Shown here piece by piece: positions 44,699 to 56,278 of a DNA stretch of 64,000 nt. The stretch's first letter is position 1, and every line of letters begins with the position of its first letter. Both the position numbers and the translations under genes were made by a program. The DNA lies in the NCBI RefSeq assembly GCF_001570985.1, contig NZ_BCSS01000002.1, forward strand, positions 62,001-126,000. The letters run 5' to 3'. The notes under the pieces are model-generated. The model worked only from the letters and a program-made list of their open reading frames with translations, ran no database searches and was not told the DNA's origin. Source of the stretch: Janibacter limosus NBRC 16128. Its GTDB lineage: Bacteria > Actinomycetota > Actinomycetes > Actinomycetales > Dermatophilaceae.

Positions 44699-45874
44699 AT
44701 GAAGTTGATCCACACCTCCGACTGGCACCTGGGCCGCTCCTTCCACGGGGTGGGGCTGCTGGATGCGCAGGCGGAGTACGTGGATCACCTGGTGCAGACG
44801 GTGCGCGAGGAGGCAGTCGACGCGGTGCTCGTCTCGGGCGATGTCTACGACCGGGCGCTACCTCCTCCCGACGCCGTCCGCCTGCTCTCCGAGGCGGCGA
44901 CACGACTCATCGACGCCGGAGCCCAGGTGATCCTCTCCAGCGGCAACCATGACTCGGCCATCCGGCTGGGCTTCGCGTCGGACCTGCTCTCGCGTGCCGG
45001 GCTGCACATCAGGTCCGACGCCCGGACCATCGGCCAGCCCGTCGTCATCGACGACACGGCGATCTACCCGATCCCCTACCTCGAGCCGGCCTCGACCTCG
45101 GTCACCGACGCCCTGGACGTCACCGAGCGCTCCCACACGGCCGTCCTCGGTGCGGCGATGGAGCGTGTCCGGGTCGACGCGGCTGGACGGGGTCCGCGCA
45201 CCGTGGTCATGGCCCACTGCTTCGCCAGCGGGAGCACCGCCAGCGACTCCGAGCGAGACATCACGACCGGCGGAGTGGCGATGGTTCCGGCCAGCACCTT
45301 CGACGGCGTGGCCTACACGGCGCTGGGTCATCTGCACCGTCCTCAGCGGGTGAGCGGGACCGTGCGCTACAGCGGCTCCCCCGTGGCGATGTCCTTCAGC
45401 GAGACGGCCCACACCAAGGGCTCCTTGCTGCTGACCCTCGAGCCCGACGGCAGGGTCCACACCGAGCAGGTGGCCGCTCCGGTCCACCGCGAGCTGGCCG
45501 TCCTGCGGGGCGACCTCGACGACGTCCTCGGCGGCCGCGAGCACGCCGGCGCCGAGTCGAGCTGGGTCCAGATCACGCTGACCGACCCTGTCAGGCCCAT
45601 CGGTGCGCTCGAGCGACTCCGTGCCCGTTTCCCCCACCTGCTCCAGCTGCGGTTCGAGCCGACCGGCATGGTGCGGCCGGTGCGCAGCTACGCCTCACGG
45701 GTCGACCGACGTGAGCCGCTCGAGGTCTGCTGCGACTTCGTCAGCGATGTGCGCCACGGCGCCGAGGTCGACGAGGCCGAGCACGAGCTGCTGCGCAGCG
45801 CGCTCGAGGCCGGTCGGCGGGAGCAGGACCGCGCCGAGGACCGCGGGCGCACCCGGCGCCGGGGTGCTGCATGA
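44699..45874 (+). CDS. sbcD: Exonuclease subunit SbcD (Mre11 homologue)
   Basis: The 391-residue metallophosphoesterase nuclease processes DNA hairpins and protein-blocked ends with SbcC. Metal-binding motifs are in order: HTSDWHLGRSF (Asp8, His10), VSGDVYDR, SSGNHDSA, HCFASG and LGHLHRPQ. The C-terminal capping region and an Arg-rich tail follow. ATG at 44699 is chosen because MKLIHTSDWHLGR is the canonical N-terminus; an in-frame ATG at 44390 is not credible. The stop overlaps the sbcC start (ATGA), so the subunits are translationally coupled. Confidence 0.95.
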   Translation: MKLIHTSDWHLGRSFHGVGLLDAQAEYVDHLVQTVREEAVDAVLVSGDVYDRALPPPDAVRLLSEAATRLIDAGAQVILSSGNHDSAIRLGFASDLLSRAGLHIRSDARTIGQPVVIDDTAIYPIPYLEPASTSVTDALDVTERSHTAVLGAAMERVRVDAAGRGPRTVVMAHCFASGSTASDSERDITTGGVAMVPASTFDGVAYTALGHLHRPQRVSGTVRYSGSPVAMSFSETAHTKGSLLLTLEPDGRVHTEQVAAPVHRELAVLRGDLDDVLGGREHAGAESSWVQITLTDPVRPIGALERLRARFPHLLQLRFEPTGMVRPVRSYASRVDRREPLEVCCDFVSDVRHGAEVDEAEHELLRSALEAGRREQDRAEDRGRTRRRGAA

Positions 45875-48800
45875 GGCTGCACCGGCTGACGGCCACCGCC
45901 TTCGGCCCCTTCGGGGGGACCATAGACCTCGATCTGGAGGAGATCAGCTCCGCAGGTCTCTTCCTCATCCACGGCGCGACGGGTTCGGGCAAGACGAGCC
46001 TGCTCGACGCGATCTGCTTCGCCCTCTATGCCAATGTCCCAGGAGAGCGCCTGTCCACCAGCCTGCGCAGCCAGCACGCCGCGGAGTCGGCACCGACCCG
46101 CGTCGAGCTCGAGCTGACCCTGGCAGCCCGTCGACTGCGCATCCGCCGTCACCCGGCACACGACCGCCCCAAGAAGCGAGGCACGGGGACCACGACGGAG
46201 CCCGCGGGCGTCCAGCTCGAGGAGCTCATCGGGCACTCCTGGACCACGGTGAGTACCCGCATCGACGAGAGCGCGCAGATCCTGGACGACCTCCTGGGCA
46301 TGGGACTGGACCAGTTCAGGCGGGTCGTGATGCTCCCCCAGGGTGACTTCTCGGCCTTCCTCCGGGCCAGCGACGAGGAGCGCCGTGAGGTCCTCGAGCG
46401 ACTCTTCGACATCACGGAGTACACCGGCATCGAGGCGCACCTGGTCGAGCGTCGACAGCGGATCGAGAGCTCGCTCAAGGAGTCGCGGACCCGCTTGGGC
46501 AGCCACGTGGCCCATCTCGTCGAGCTGCTCTCCTCGGTGGACCTCGCGCTGCCGGAGCCGGACCTCCAGTGGTCGCAGCTCGCCCCCGCGCCCCTCATCC
46601 TCGCCCTGGAGGGCATCGCCGCCGTCTTCGACGCCCATGCGACCGAGGTGATGACCCGGGTCGACGAGGCCCAGCAGGCCGATGGCCGAGCGGCCTCCGC
46701 ACTGACGCAGGCCCGTCGCGTCATCGACCTGCGCACCCGCGGGACGGTGGCGCGCCAAGCACTGGCGACGCTCGAGGAGGCGACGCCACAGCACGAGGCG
46801 CGACGGGCGACCCTGGGGCGGGCTCAGTCCGCGGCAGAGGTCCTCCCCCTGATCGAGGCCCACACCCGGTCAGCGACTGCCCACGCTGCTGCCGTCGCCG
46901 AGCGGGCCGACATCCTCGCCGCGCTGCCTGCGCCGCTGCGTGAGATCGAGCCCGACGAGTGGGTGGCGACGGCTCGGGAGCACGATGTACTGCTCACCCG
47001 GTCCCAGCACGACGCTGAGGCCCTGACCCGGCTGGGATCCGAGTCTCGTGGAGTCGCCCAGCAGATCACCGAGCAGGTCGAGCTCCTCGAGGGTGCGCAG
47101 CACGCCGCCCTCTCCGCTGGTCAGCAGGCGCAGCAGGCAGCCCTGCAGCAGATCGAGATCGACCGTTCCCGAGCCCGGCTGGACGAGCTGACGCCCAGAC
47201 TGCGCACCCTCACCCAGGTCATCGAGTCGCGTACCCGACTGCGTCATGCCGCCATCGAGGTGCACGAGGCGACCGACTCCGCACAGTCGCTGCGCGAGCG
47301 CGTCCAGGATCTGCGCGCGGCAGTCCAGGATCTCGTGACAGCGCGTCTGGACAACATGGCCGGTGAGCTTGCCGCACAGCTGCACGACGGTGACGCCTGC
47401 GCGGTGTGCGGGTCCACGGAGCACCCCCAACCGGCACGAGCCGCCCGTGTGGTCACGCCCGAGGAGATCGGCGCGGCCGAGCAGGCGGCATCGGCAATGG
47501 CCTCGGAGTACGAGCGTGCCGCACAGGCGCGTGCAGAGGCCACCTCCCGGCTCGACGTCGTGCGTGCTGAGATCGCCCAGCTGCTCGACGAGCACATGAC
47601 CGAGGACCCCGAGGGACCAGCCGCGCCCGACGCTGCCGCGGCGGTCGACGACGAGACGGTGTCCGCGCGCGAGGTGGTGCAGCACGCGGCTCTCACGCAG
47701 GAGCAGGCGGATCTCTCCCGGGTGACGGCTCGAGCCGATGAGGTCGCCCGTCACGTCACGGCACGCGCCGCAGCCGTCGAGCAGACCGAGGAGGCTGTCC
47801 GCGCCATCGAGGCGAGACTCACCGCCCTGCGCGCCCGTGACGAGCAGCTCGGCGACCATCGGGCCACCACCCTCGAGCGGCTCCGTGGGCTGCTGGGTGA
47901 GCACGCAGCCGGCTGTCCATGCATGGAGCTCCTCGGCTCCCCTGACGAGGCGCTGTCCCAGAGCGGGCTGACCGATCCGGATGCTGACGATGCCTCCGAC
48001 ACGGTGTCCCGTGCGCTGACGGCCACCACGCGTCACCACCATGAGGTTGTCGCGCTCGTCGAGCGACTTGTCACCGCCACGAGTCAGGTGACCCGCGCGA
48101 CCTCGACTCGTGACGAGGCGGCGTCCCTGCTCGAGACGGCATTGTGCGGGCACGACTTCGCCGACGTCGAGTCCGTCCTGGCCGCCGCACGGACCCGACG
48201 CGAGGTCACCGATCTCCAGGCGCAGGTCGAGGACCACCAACGTCGTCTGAGCGCCGCCACGGCCGTCCTCGAGGAGGACGATGTCGTCACGGCCCTCACC
48301 GAAGAAGCCCCGGATGTCGAGGCCTTGACCGCAGCGGCCCGGTCGGCGCGGACCCGGGCCGACGAGGCGGGGCAGCGGCAGGCGACGGCTGCGGCCACCC
48401 AGCGACAGTTCGCTGGCATCGCCGGTCACATCCGGGTCGAGTGCGCCACTCTCGGACCGGCGGCCGAGGAGGCCGCAGTGGTGCGACGGATGGCCGACCT
48501 GGTCACCGGCACGAGTAGCGACAACGACAAGCGGATGCGGCTGTCGACCTATGTCCTCGCTGCTCGCCTGGAGCGGATCGTCGAGCTGGCCAATGACCGG
48601 CTGGCCGTCATGGCCGATGGACGCTACGAGCTCGCCCACGATGACTCGTCAGCACGCGGACAACGCCGCGGCGGCCTCGGCCTCTTGGTGCAGGACCTGT
48701 GGACCGGTCGATGTCGCCCCACGACCACGCTCTCGGGTGGAGAGTCCTTCACCGCCTCGCTCGCGCTGGCGCTCGGCCTGGCAGACGCGATCCGAGAGGA

Positions 48801-49047
48801 GTCCGGAGGCCAGGAGTTCGGCACGCTCTTCGTCGACGAGGGCTTCGGCAGCCTGGACCAGGACAGCCTCGAGCAGGTGCTCGATGTGCTCGACCGGTTG
48901 CGTGATGGCGGCCGAGCAGTCGGTGTCGTCAGCCACGTCGCCGAGATGCGCACCCGGATCACCACGCGGGTGCGCATCGACAAGAGCCAGCACGGGTCGA
49001 CGGTCCATGTCGAAGGCGCCGCCGGCCCTGAGACCGACGTGGCCTGA
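45871..49047 (+). CDS. sbcC: Exonuclease subunit SbcC (Rad50-type SMC ATPase)
   Basis: The 1058-residue ATPase has the Walker A motif HGATGSGKTSLLD near residue 33, two long coiled-coil arms meeting at a zinc hook (CAVC, Cys510 and Cys513), and the C-terminal ABC half with signature TTLSGGESFTASLALAL and Walker B FVDEGFGSLDQD. It forms the (SbcC-SbcD)2 complex that opens DNA hairpins and trims ends. The coiled-coil arms are unusually Ala/Glu/Arg-rich. It follows sbcD by a 4-nt overlap. A palindromic terminator lies 30 nt after its stop. Confidence 0.95.
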   Translation: MRLHRLTATAFGPFGGTIDLDLEEISSAGLFLIHGATGSGKTSLLDAICFALYANVPGERLSTSLRSQHAAESAPTRVELELTLAARRLRIRRHPAHDRPKKRGTGTTTEPAGVQLEELIGHSWTTVSTRIDESAQILDDLLGMGLDQFRRVVMLPQGDFSAFLRASDEERREVLERLFDITEYTGIEAHLVERRQRIESSLKESRTRLGSHVAHLVELLSSVDLALPEPDLQWSQLAPAPLILALEGIAAVFDAHATEVMTRVDEAQQADGRAASALTQARRVIDLRTRGTVARQALATLEEATPQHEARRATLGRAQSAAEVLPLIEAHTRSATAHAAAVAERADILAALPAPLREIEPDEWVATAREHDVLLTRSQHDAEALTRLGSESRGVAQQITEQVELLEGAQHAALSAGQQAQQAALQQIEIDRSRARLDELTPRLRTLTQVIESRTRLRHAAIEVHEATDSAQSLRERVQDLRAAVQDLVTARLDNMAGELAAQLHDGDACAVCGSTEHPQPARAARVVTPEEIGAAEQAASAMASEYERAAQARAEATSRLDVVRAEIAQLLDEHMTEDPEGPAAPDAAAAVDDETVSAREVVQHAALTQEQADLSRVTARADEVARHVTARAAAVEQTEEAVRAIEARLTALRARDEQLGDHRATTLERLRGLLGEHAAGCPCMELLGSPDEALSQSGLTDPDADDASDTVSRALTATTRHHHEVVALVERLVTATSQVTRATSTRDEAASLLETALCGHDFADVESVLAAARTRREVTDLQAQVEDHQRRLSAATAVLEEDDVVTALTEEAPDVEALTAAARSARTRADEAGQRQATAAATQRQFAGIAGHIRVECATLGPAAEEAAVVRRMADLVTGTSSDNDKRMRLSTYVLAARLERIVELANDRLAVMADGRYELAHDDSSARGQRRGGLGLLVQDLWTGRCRPTTTLSGGESFTASLALALGLADAIREESGGQEFGTLFVDEGFGSLDQDSLEQVLDVLDRLRDGGRAVGVVSHVAEMRTRITTRVRIDKSQHGSTVHVEGAAGPETDVA

Positions 49048-49076
49048 GCTCCGCCCTTCTCCGCTCGACAAGAGAT

Positions 49077-49116
49077 CCGCCCCTCCGCACGAGGATGAAC
49101 TCGTGCGAAGGGGCGG
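49077..49116. terminator. Bidirectional terminator between sbcC and gcvP
   Basis: CCGCCCCTCCGCACGAG and CTCGTGCGAAGGGGCGG form a 17-bp stem with one mismatch and a 6-nt loop. The two flanking genes converge here. Confidence 0.8.
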
Positions 49117-49162
49117 TCCATCGGGTGACCCGAGAGAACGGGAGCCACCTGACGGTGGACGG

Positions 49163-52051
<2,889 letters not shown>

Positions 52052-52259
52052 GAGGCTCCCTTGGGCGTGGGTGGACACACAGTCAGCCTCCCCTTCTGTC
52101 ACGGTCAACGCTTCAGAGGTGCCTGATCCACGAGGTCCTGGCGCCTGAGAGGTTCCGGGGAGATTTGCCCCTTCGGCGCCCCGCGCCGAGCGCGAGGACT
52201 CTCCCCCATGGGGTGAGCAGCGTGCTCAAGGCTATCAGCGCGCGATGCCTGTCAGAGCG

Positions 52260-52835
52260 TCAGGCGAGCTTGGCGCGGCGGCGCGCAGACAGCTCATCAC
52301 CGGGCAGCTCGGTGGGGGCGCTGTCCTCGCTGGCCATGCGCTCGCTCGGGATCTCCAGGAGCGATCCCTCGACCTCACGCCAGACGCGGCCGACCGCGAT
52401 GCCGAAGACACCCTGACCGCCCTGGACGAGGTCGATGACCTCGTCCGCGGACGTGCACTCGTAGACGCTGGCCCCATCGCTCATGAGGGTGATCTGGGCG
52501 AGGTCCTCGACGCCGCGCTCCCGCAGGTGGTTGATCGCCACCCGGATCTGCTGGAGGGAGACCCCGGTGTCCAGCAGTCGCTTCACGACCTTGAGGACGA
52601 GGATGTCGCGGAACCCGTAGAGGCGCTGGCTGCCCGATCCGGCGGCTCCACGCACGGACGGCTCGACCAGTCCGGTACGAGCCCAGTAGTCGAGCTGTCG
52701 GTAGGTGATGCCGGCAGCGGTGCACGCGGCGGGGCCTCGATAGCCGATGTCCTCGGACAGCTCGGGGAGGTCGTCGTCGAAGAGCACGCCCTGAGTACGG
52801 ACCGGAGTCCTGCCCTCGTCGTTCGTGGCGTCCAC
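52260..52835 (-). CDS. MerR-family transcriptional regulator (Rv1830-like)
   Basis: The 191-residue protein has an N-terminal MerR winged helix: ACTAAGITYRQLDYWARTGL and then QRLYGFRDILVLKVVKRL, and a coiled dimerisation part, LLDTGVSLQQIRVAINHL. The C-terminal half (GVEDLAQITLMSDGASVYEC, GQGVFGIAVGRVWREVEGSL) is as in M. tuberculosis Rv1830 and its relatives, which occur in the same gene order. The target is unknown; a near-palindrome upstream might be autoregulatory. It lies 164 nt after bfn and 208 nt before gcvP. Confidence 0.88.
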   Translation of the reverse strand: MDATNDEGRTPVRTQGVLFDDDLPELSEDIGYRGPAACTAAGITYRQLDYWARTGLVEPSVRGAAGSGSQRLYGFRDILVLKVVKRLLDTGVSLQQIRVAINHLRERGVEDLAQITLMSDGASVYECTSADEVIDLVQGGQGVFGIAVGRVWREVEGSLLEIPSERMASEDSAPTELPGDELSARRRAKLA

Positions 52836-52883
52836 TGCGCCCTCCCCACTTCACCGTCGGTCCCAGCCGAACCGGATGGGAAT

Positions 52884-52906
52884 CACACCGATGTCGTACC
52901 GGTGTG
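52884..52906. promoter_or_regulatory. Inverted repeat upstream of merR
   Basis: CACACCG (52884-52890) and CGGTGTG (52900-52906) form a 7-bp inverted repeat with 9 nt between, about 50 nt before the merR ATG. It could be the operator of this or another regulator; the evidence is symmetry and position. Confidence 0.4.
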
Positions 52907-52999
52907 TCTTCGACGCTACGGCGCGCCGAGGGGGCCGTCAAACATCCGCGCCGAACGGTCGACTGCGTGTCGGTAACGATCGGGTCGCGGAGAGGTGCG

Positions 53000-53488
53000 T
53001 CAGCTCGCCGGCGGGTCCTGGTCGGGGGCCTCGAAGTCCTCTGGTGAGACCTCGTCGAGGAACTCCTTGAACTTCGCCACCTCGTCCTCCTCATCATCGG
53101 AGGACTCGATGCCGACCTCGTCCAGCACCTCGTCCGTTGCGACGATCTCGGCGCCGGTCCGCAGTGCGAGGGCGACACCGTCGGAGGTGCGGGCGGAGAT
53201 CTCGGTGTCATCGTCGAGGACGAGGGTCGCGTGGAAGACGCCCTCGAGCACGGCGTCGATGCGCACCGTGACGAGCTCGCGTCCGACGGCGGCGATCACG
53301 TCGACGAGCAGGTCGTGGGTGAGCGGTCGAGGGGGGACCACGCCCTCCTGCGCATAGGCGATGGCCGTTGCCTCCGCGGCACCGATCCAGATCGGGACAT
53401 GCCGACCTCCGTCGCGCTCACGCAGGAGCACGATCGGTTGGGAGGTGGGCATCTCCACCCGGACACCGAGGACGTCGAGCGGCTTCAC
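53000..53488 (-). CDS. Bifunctional nuclease-domain (BFN/DUF151) protein
   Basis: The 162-residue protein is the actinobacterial DUF151 member of the Rv1829 type. Typical motifs are MKPLDVLGVRVEMPTSQPIV, GRHVPIWIGAAEATAIAYAQ, PLTHDLLVDVIAAVGREL and ISARTSDGVALALRTGA; an acidic tail (SSDDEEDEVAKF) follows. Plant BFN-like members cut single-stranded RNA and DNA; the bacterial role is not established. It lies 21 nt after ftsR in the block and is probably co-transcribed with it. Confidence 0.85.
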   Translation of the reverse strand: MKPLDVLGVRVEMPTSQPIVLLRERDGGRHVPIWIGAAEATAIAYAQEGVVPPRPLTHDLLVDVIAAVGRELVTVRIDAVLEGVFHATLVLDDDTEISARTSDGVALALRTGAEIVATDEVLDEVGIESSDDEEDEVAKFKEFLDEVSPEDFEAPDQDPPAS

Positions 53489-53509
53489 CTGACTACCGTA
53501 TCCCGCTCG

Positions 53510-54208
53510 TCACCTCTGGCGGTCAAGGCCTCGTCGGACAAGCGCGACATGCAGGTCGAGACAGTCCTCGAGGACCTGCTGCCGGACCGACTCGTCATCC
53601 AGACCGGCCGCATCAGCGCGCCGTCCACGGAGGGCCTGCTGGCCCAGGACGTGGTCGGCCAGGTCGAGCTCTCGTTCGGCCGCGCTCTTGAAGGGACGCA
53701 GGTGACGCACATCGATGCCCGCCGAGACCAGTGAGCCGCAGACCCTGGCGACGTCGAGGTCGTCTGCGTCGAAGTGCTCGCGGTTCTTGGGCAGCAAGCC
53801 GTAGGAGACGAGCTCTCGGAAGGTCCCGGTGTCGATGTCAGCCGCGTGCTGCAACTCGATCGCCGTGATCCGCAGAGGACGGGCGGTCGCCGAGAGCCGC
53901 CCCTGGCCGGACGGCACGTCGCGGGGTGGCGTGACCACGCCGTCGTCAGCCACCGCCAAGCCGCGGTCCACGGCGTCGAGGCGTTCGCGGATGACCTTCA
54001 ACGGCCAGAAGCGATCCCGTTGGGCACTGAGCACGAACCGCAGACGGTCGACGTCTGCGGCAGAGTACTTGCGGTACCCCGACGCCGTGCGTGCCGGCTC
54101 GACGAGCCCCTCGCTCTCGAGGAAGCGGATCTTGCTGATGGTCACGTCCGGAAAGTCGCCCTCGAGCTGACGGATGAGGGCGCCGATGCCGAGGCGGTCG
54201 TCAGCCAA
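53510..54208 (-). CDS. ftsR: MerR-family regulator, FtsR homologue
   Basis: The 232-residue protein opens with the MerR-type winged helix LGIGALIRQLEGDFPDVTIS, KIRFLESEGLVEPARTASGY and SAADVDRLRFVLSAQ, followed by a C-terminal region (RLSATARPLRITAIELQHA, GTFRELVSYGLLP, EHFDADDLDVARVCGSLVS) that looks like a second MerR-like domain. This is the layout of Rv1828 and Corynebacterium FtsR, which activates ftsZ transcription. It begins 2 nt after the garA stop, so the two are translated together, tying metabolic signalling to cell-division control. Confidence 0.9.
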   Translation of the reverse strand: MADDRLGIGALIRQLEGDFPDVTISKIRFLESEGLVEPARTASGYRKYSAADVDRLRFVLSAQRDRFWPLKVIRERLDAVDRGLAVADDGVVTPPRDVPSGQGRLSATARPLRITAIELQHAADIDTGTFRELVSYGLLPKNREHFDADDLDVARVCGSLVSAGIDVRHLRPFKSAAERELDLADHVLGQQALRGRRADAAGLDDESVRQQVLEDCLDLHVALVRRGLDRQR

Positions 54209-54210
54209 GG

Positions 54211-54663
54211 TCAGCTGGCAGTGGAGCTGGCGTAGTACACGAGGCGGAACTTGCCGATCTGGACCTCGTCACCAGTGCGCAGCCCCGACTGGTCGATGCG
54301 CTCCTTGTTGACGTAGGTGCCGTTGAGCGAGCCGACGTCGCGCACCCCGAAGCCCTGGTCCTCGCGGGAGAACACCGCGTGCTTGCGAGAGACCGTGACG
54401 TCGTCGAGGAAGATGTCGCTCTCAGGTCCCCGTCCCGTGGTCACCTCGGTGTCGTCGAGGAGGAAGCGCGCGCCCGTGTTGGGGCCGCGCAGCACGATGA
54501 GCAGCGCCGTCCCCGGGCGCAGGGCATCGACCGTCGCCTGCTCCTCGCGAGTCAGGTGATAGTCCGAGTCCGGCAGATCGGCCGGCTGACGGCCCTCGAT
54601 CCCCGTGAACTGCTGCGTCGCCGGGTCCTGTCGTGCGGGCCGGGCGTTTTCGTTGCCGCTCAT
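54211..54663 (-). CDS. garA: FHA-domain protein, GarA/OdhI homologue
   Basis: The 150-residue protein carries one C-terminal FHA domain: VTTGRGPESDIFLDDVTV and SRKHAVFSREDQ hold the phosphothreonine-binding Arg, Ser, Arg and His, and VGSLNGTYVNKERI the Asn. In GarA/OdhI the FHA domain inhibits 2-oxoglutarate dehydrogenase and glutamate dehydrogenase until an N-terminal Thr is phosphorylated by PknB/PknG. Here the N-terminal part reads RPARQDPATQQFTGIEGRQP; a clear ETTS phosphorylation motif is not seen. ATG at 54663 follows GGAGGAGCG. It is 78 nt from gcvH. Confidence 0.9.
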   Translation of the reverse strand: MSGNENARPARQDPATQQFTGIEGRQPADLPDSDYHLTREEQATVDALRPGTALLIVLRGPNTGARFLLDDTEVTTGRGPESDIFLDDVTVSRKHAVFSREDQGFGVRDVGSLNGTYVNKERIDQSGLRTGDEVQIGKFRLVYYASSTAS

Positions 54664-54741
54664 CCAGCGCTCCTCCTGTCGTGTGTGATCCAGCCTACGT
54701 GACCGGCCCGCGGGCGGGCCGGTCACGGTCGTTCAGCGCGC

Positions 54742-55131
54742 TCAGCCGAGGGTGGCCTGGTAGTCCGCGGCGTCGAGCAGGCTGGAGGTGTCGCTGCCGT
54801 CAGCCAGCTTGACCTCGTACATCCAACCCTGCTCGTAGGGGTCGGAGTTGACCAGCTCCGGAGAGGCTTCGAGCGCGTCGTTGACGGCGGTCACGGTCCC
54901 TCCCAGCGGGGCGTAGAGGTCGTTGACCGTCTTGGTCGACTCCACCTCGCCGCAGGCGTCCCCCGGCTCGATGGTGTCGCCGACGGCCGGCAGGCTCACG
55001 TAGACGACGTCACCGAGCGCCTCCTGGGCGTAGTGGGTGATGCCGACGCGGACCGTGCCCTCGCCCGCCTCGCTCACCCACTCGTGATCGGTGCTGTACC
55101 GAAGGTTCTCGGGGTAGGTGGCGTCGCTCAT
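54742..55131 (-). CDS. gcvH: Glycine cleavage system H protein
   Basis: The 129-residue lipoyl carrier shuttles the aminomethyl group between GcvP and GcvT. The lipoylated Lys67 sits in ACGEVESTKTVNDLYAPLG, and LRYSTDHEWVSEAGEGTVRV and VGITHYAQEALGDVVYVSLP are the family start. ATG 55131 is preceded by CAGATG-like weak context but is the only start fitting the conserved N-terminus. It lies in the same unit as garA and the DUF881 genes, and 2.7 kb upstream of gcvP in the reading direction. Confidence 0.95.
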   Translation of the reverse strand: MSDATYPENLRYSTDHEWVSEAGEGTVRVGITHYAQEALGDVVYVSLPAVGDTIEPGDACGEVESTKTVNDLYAPLGGTVTAVNDALEASPELVNSDPYEQGWMYEVKLADGSDTSSLLDAADYQATLG

Positions 55132-55151
55132 CTGTCTCCTCAACGATCCGT

Positions 55152-55949
55152 TCACTTCGAGCCGTCGGTCGGCTCCGGGACGGGCCGAGCGTAACGAGGC
55201 GATGAATCGGTGTGCAATGCCTCCACGTTGATCGACGTGAACTCGGTGACCGTCACCTCGCCGCCCTTGCTCCGGACGGACTCTGAAACCCCACCCGGGA
55301 TCTCCATCGCGGAGCTCATCGTCTGGGGATCGCCGATGACGATGAGCTCGTACGGGGCCTCGAGTCGGGCACCGTCCACCTCGACCCCGGTGTCGGTGTC
55401 CCGGAACCAGGTGCTGGCCACCACGCGGACGTCGCCGATCTGCATCGCCTCGGCTCCGGCGTCCCGCAGCTCCTGCACGGCATCGAGCAGGGCTGCTGCC
55501 GTGATCTCGTCGTCGTGGTCGACGATGCGCAGCCGGATCCCCGGCCCGGTGGCGCGCTCCGTGCCGGCCAGGATGCCGAGCGTGTCCGCTCGCTCCTGAG
55601 CGGCCGCGATGGCCTCCGGGGAGCTGGCATCGCTGTCGACGAGGCCATCACGCGTGGACTGCAGCTCGGTGATCTCATCGTCGAGCCGGGCGCCGTTCTG
55701 CGTCACGTCGTCGAGGATGCGCACGAGCTCGTCCTGACGCAGGTCCTCCAGACCCTGGGCCTGTGTCTGCCGGACCTGGGTCGCGATGGCGAAACCGAGC
55801 AGCGCAGCGAGGAGGAGTGCAAAGGCATTGGCGCGCGTCGCCCTGGGTCGGGCCATGAGGTAGACGCGGCGCCACGGGCTGGGCGTGCTGCGCGCGTCCT
55901 CTGGCTCCACGGTCTCGGGCCGGGGGTCGCCCTCGGGTGTGTCCGTCAT
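55152..55949 (-). CDS. DUF881 protein (Rv1825-like)
   Basis: A 265-residue protein with one N-terminal membrane helix (RANAFALLLAALLGFAIATQ) and a periplasmic DUF881 domain: a coiled stretch (LEDLRQDELVRILDDVTQNG), then AGTERATGPGIRLRIVDHDD, ELRDAGAEAMQIGDVRVVAS and ELIVIGDPQTMSSAMEIPGG. DUF881 proteins are associated with cell-wall or sporulation membrane processes, but the activity is unknown. The ATG at 55949 overlaps the stop of the small basic protein gene (ATGA). It ends 20 nt before gcvH. Confidence 0.85.
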   Translation of the reverse strand: MTDTPEGDPRPETVEPEDARSTPSPWRRVYLMARPRATRANAFALLLAALLGFAIATQVRQTQAQGLEDLRQDELVRILDDVTQNGARLDDEITELQSTRDGLVDSDASSPEAIAAAQERADTLGILAGTERATGPGIRLRIVDHDDEITAAALLDAVQELRDAGAEAMQIGDVRVVASTWFRDTDTGVEVDGARLEAPYELIVIGDPQTMSSAMEIPGGVSESVRSKGGEVTVTEFTSINVEALHTDSSPRYARPVPEPTDGSK

Positions 55950-56278
55950 GCCTTGAAGAGGTGTCGACGGATCGAGGCGACATTGGAGAAGATGCGCACC
56001 CCAAGGACCACCACGACGCCGGTGGACAGCTGCGAACCCACACCCAGCTGGTCACCGAGGAAGACGATGAAGGCAGCCACGACGACATTGGACAGGAAGC
56101 TCACGACGAATACCTTGTCGTCGAAGATGCCGTCGAGCGTCGCCCGGACTGCCCCGAAGACCGCGTCGAGGGCGGCGACGACCGCGATCGGCAGATAGGG
56201 CTGCATCCAGATCGGCACGTCAGGCTGCAGCACAAGACCGAGCACGATCCCGGCCACGAGTCCGAGGGCGGGGATCAC
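55946..56278 (-). CDS. sbp: Small basic family membrane protein (DUF1290)
   Basis: The 110-residue protein has three hydrophobic helices: PALGLVAGIVLGLVLQPDVP, PYLPIAVVAALDAVFGAVRA and VVVAAFIVFLGDQL, with the signature AVFGAVRATLDGIFDDKVFV. It is the DUF1290 small basic protein, located between the two DUF881 genes with 4-nt overlaps on both sides, as in M. tuberculosis Rv1823-Rv1825. Function unknown; the tight coupling suggests one membrane complex. Confidence 0.9.
   Translation of the reverse strand: MIPALGLVAGIVLGLVLQPDVPIWMQPYLPIAVVAALDAVFGAVRATLDGIFDDKVFVVSFLSNVVVAAFIVFLGDQLGVGSQLSTGVVVVLGVRIFSNVASIRRHLFKA

Noticed and set aside
52052-52259. Glycine riboswitch before gcvP
   Set aside because: No tandem aptamer-like helices with the usual conserved bulges could be recognised by eye.
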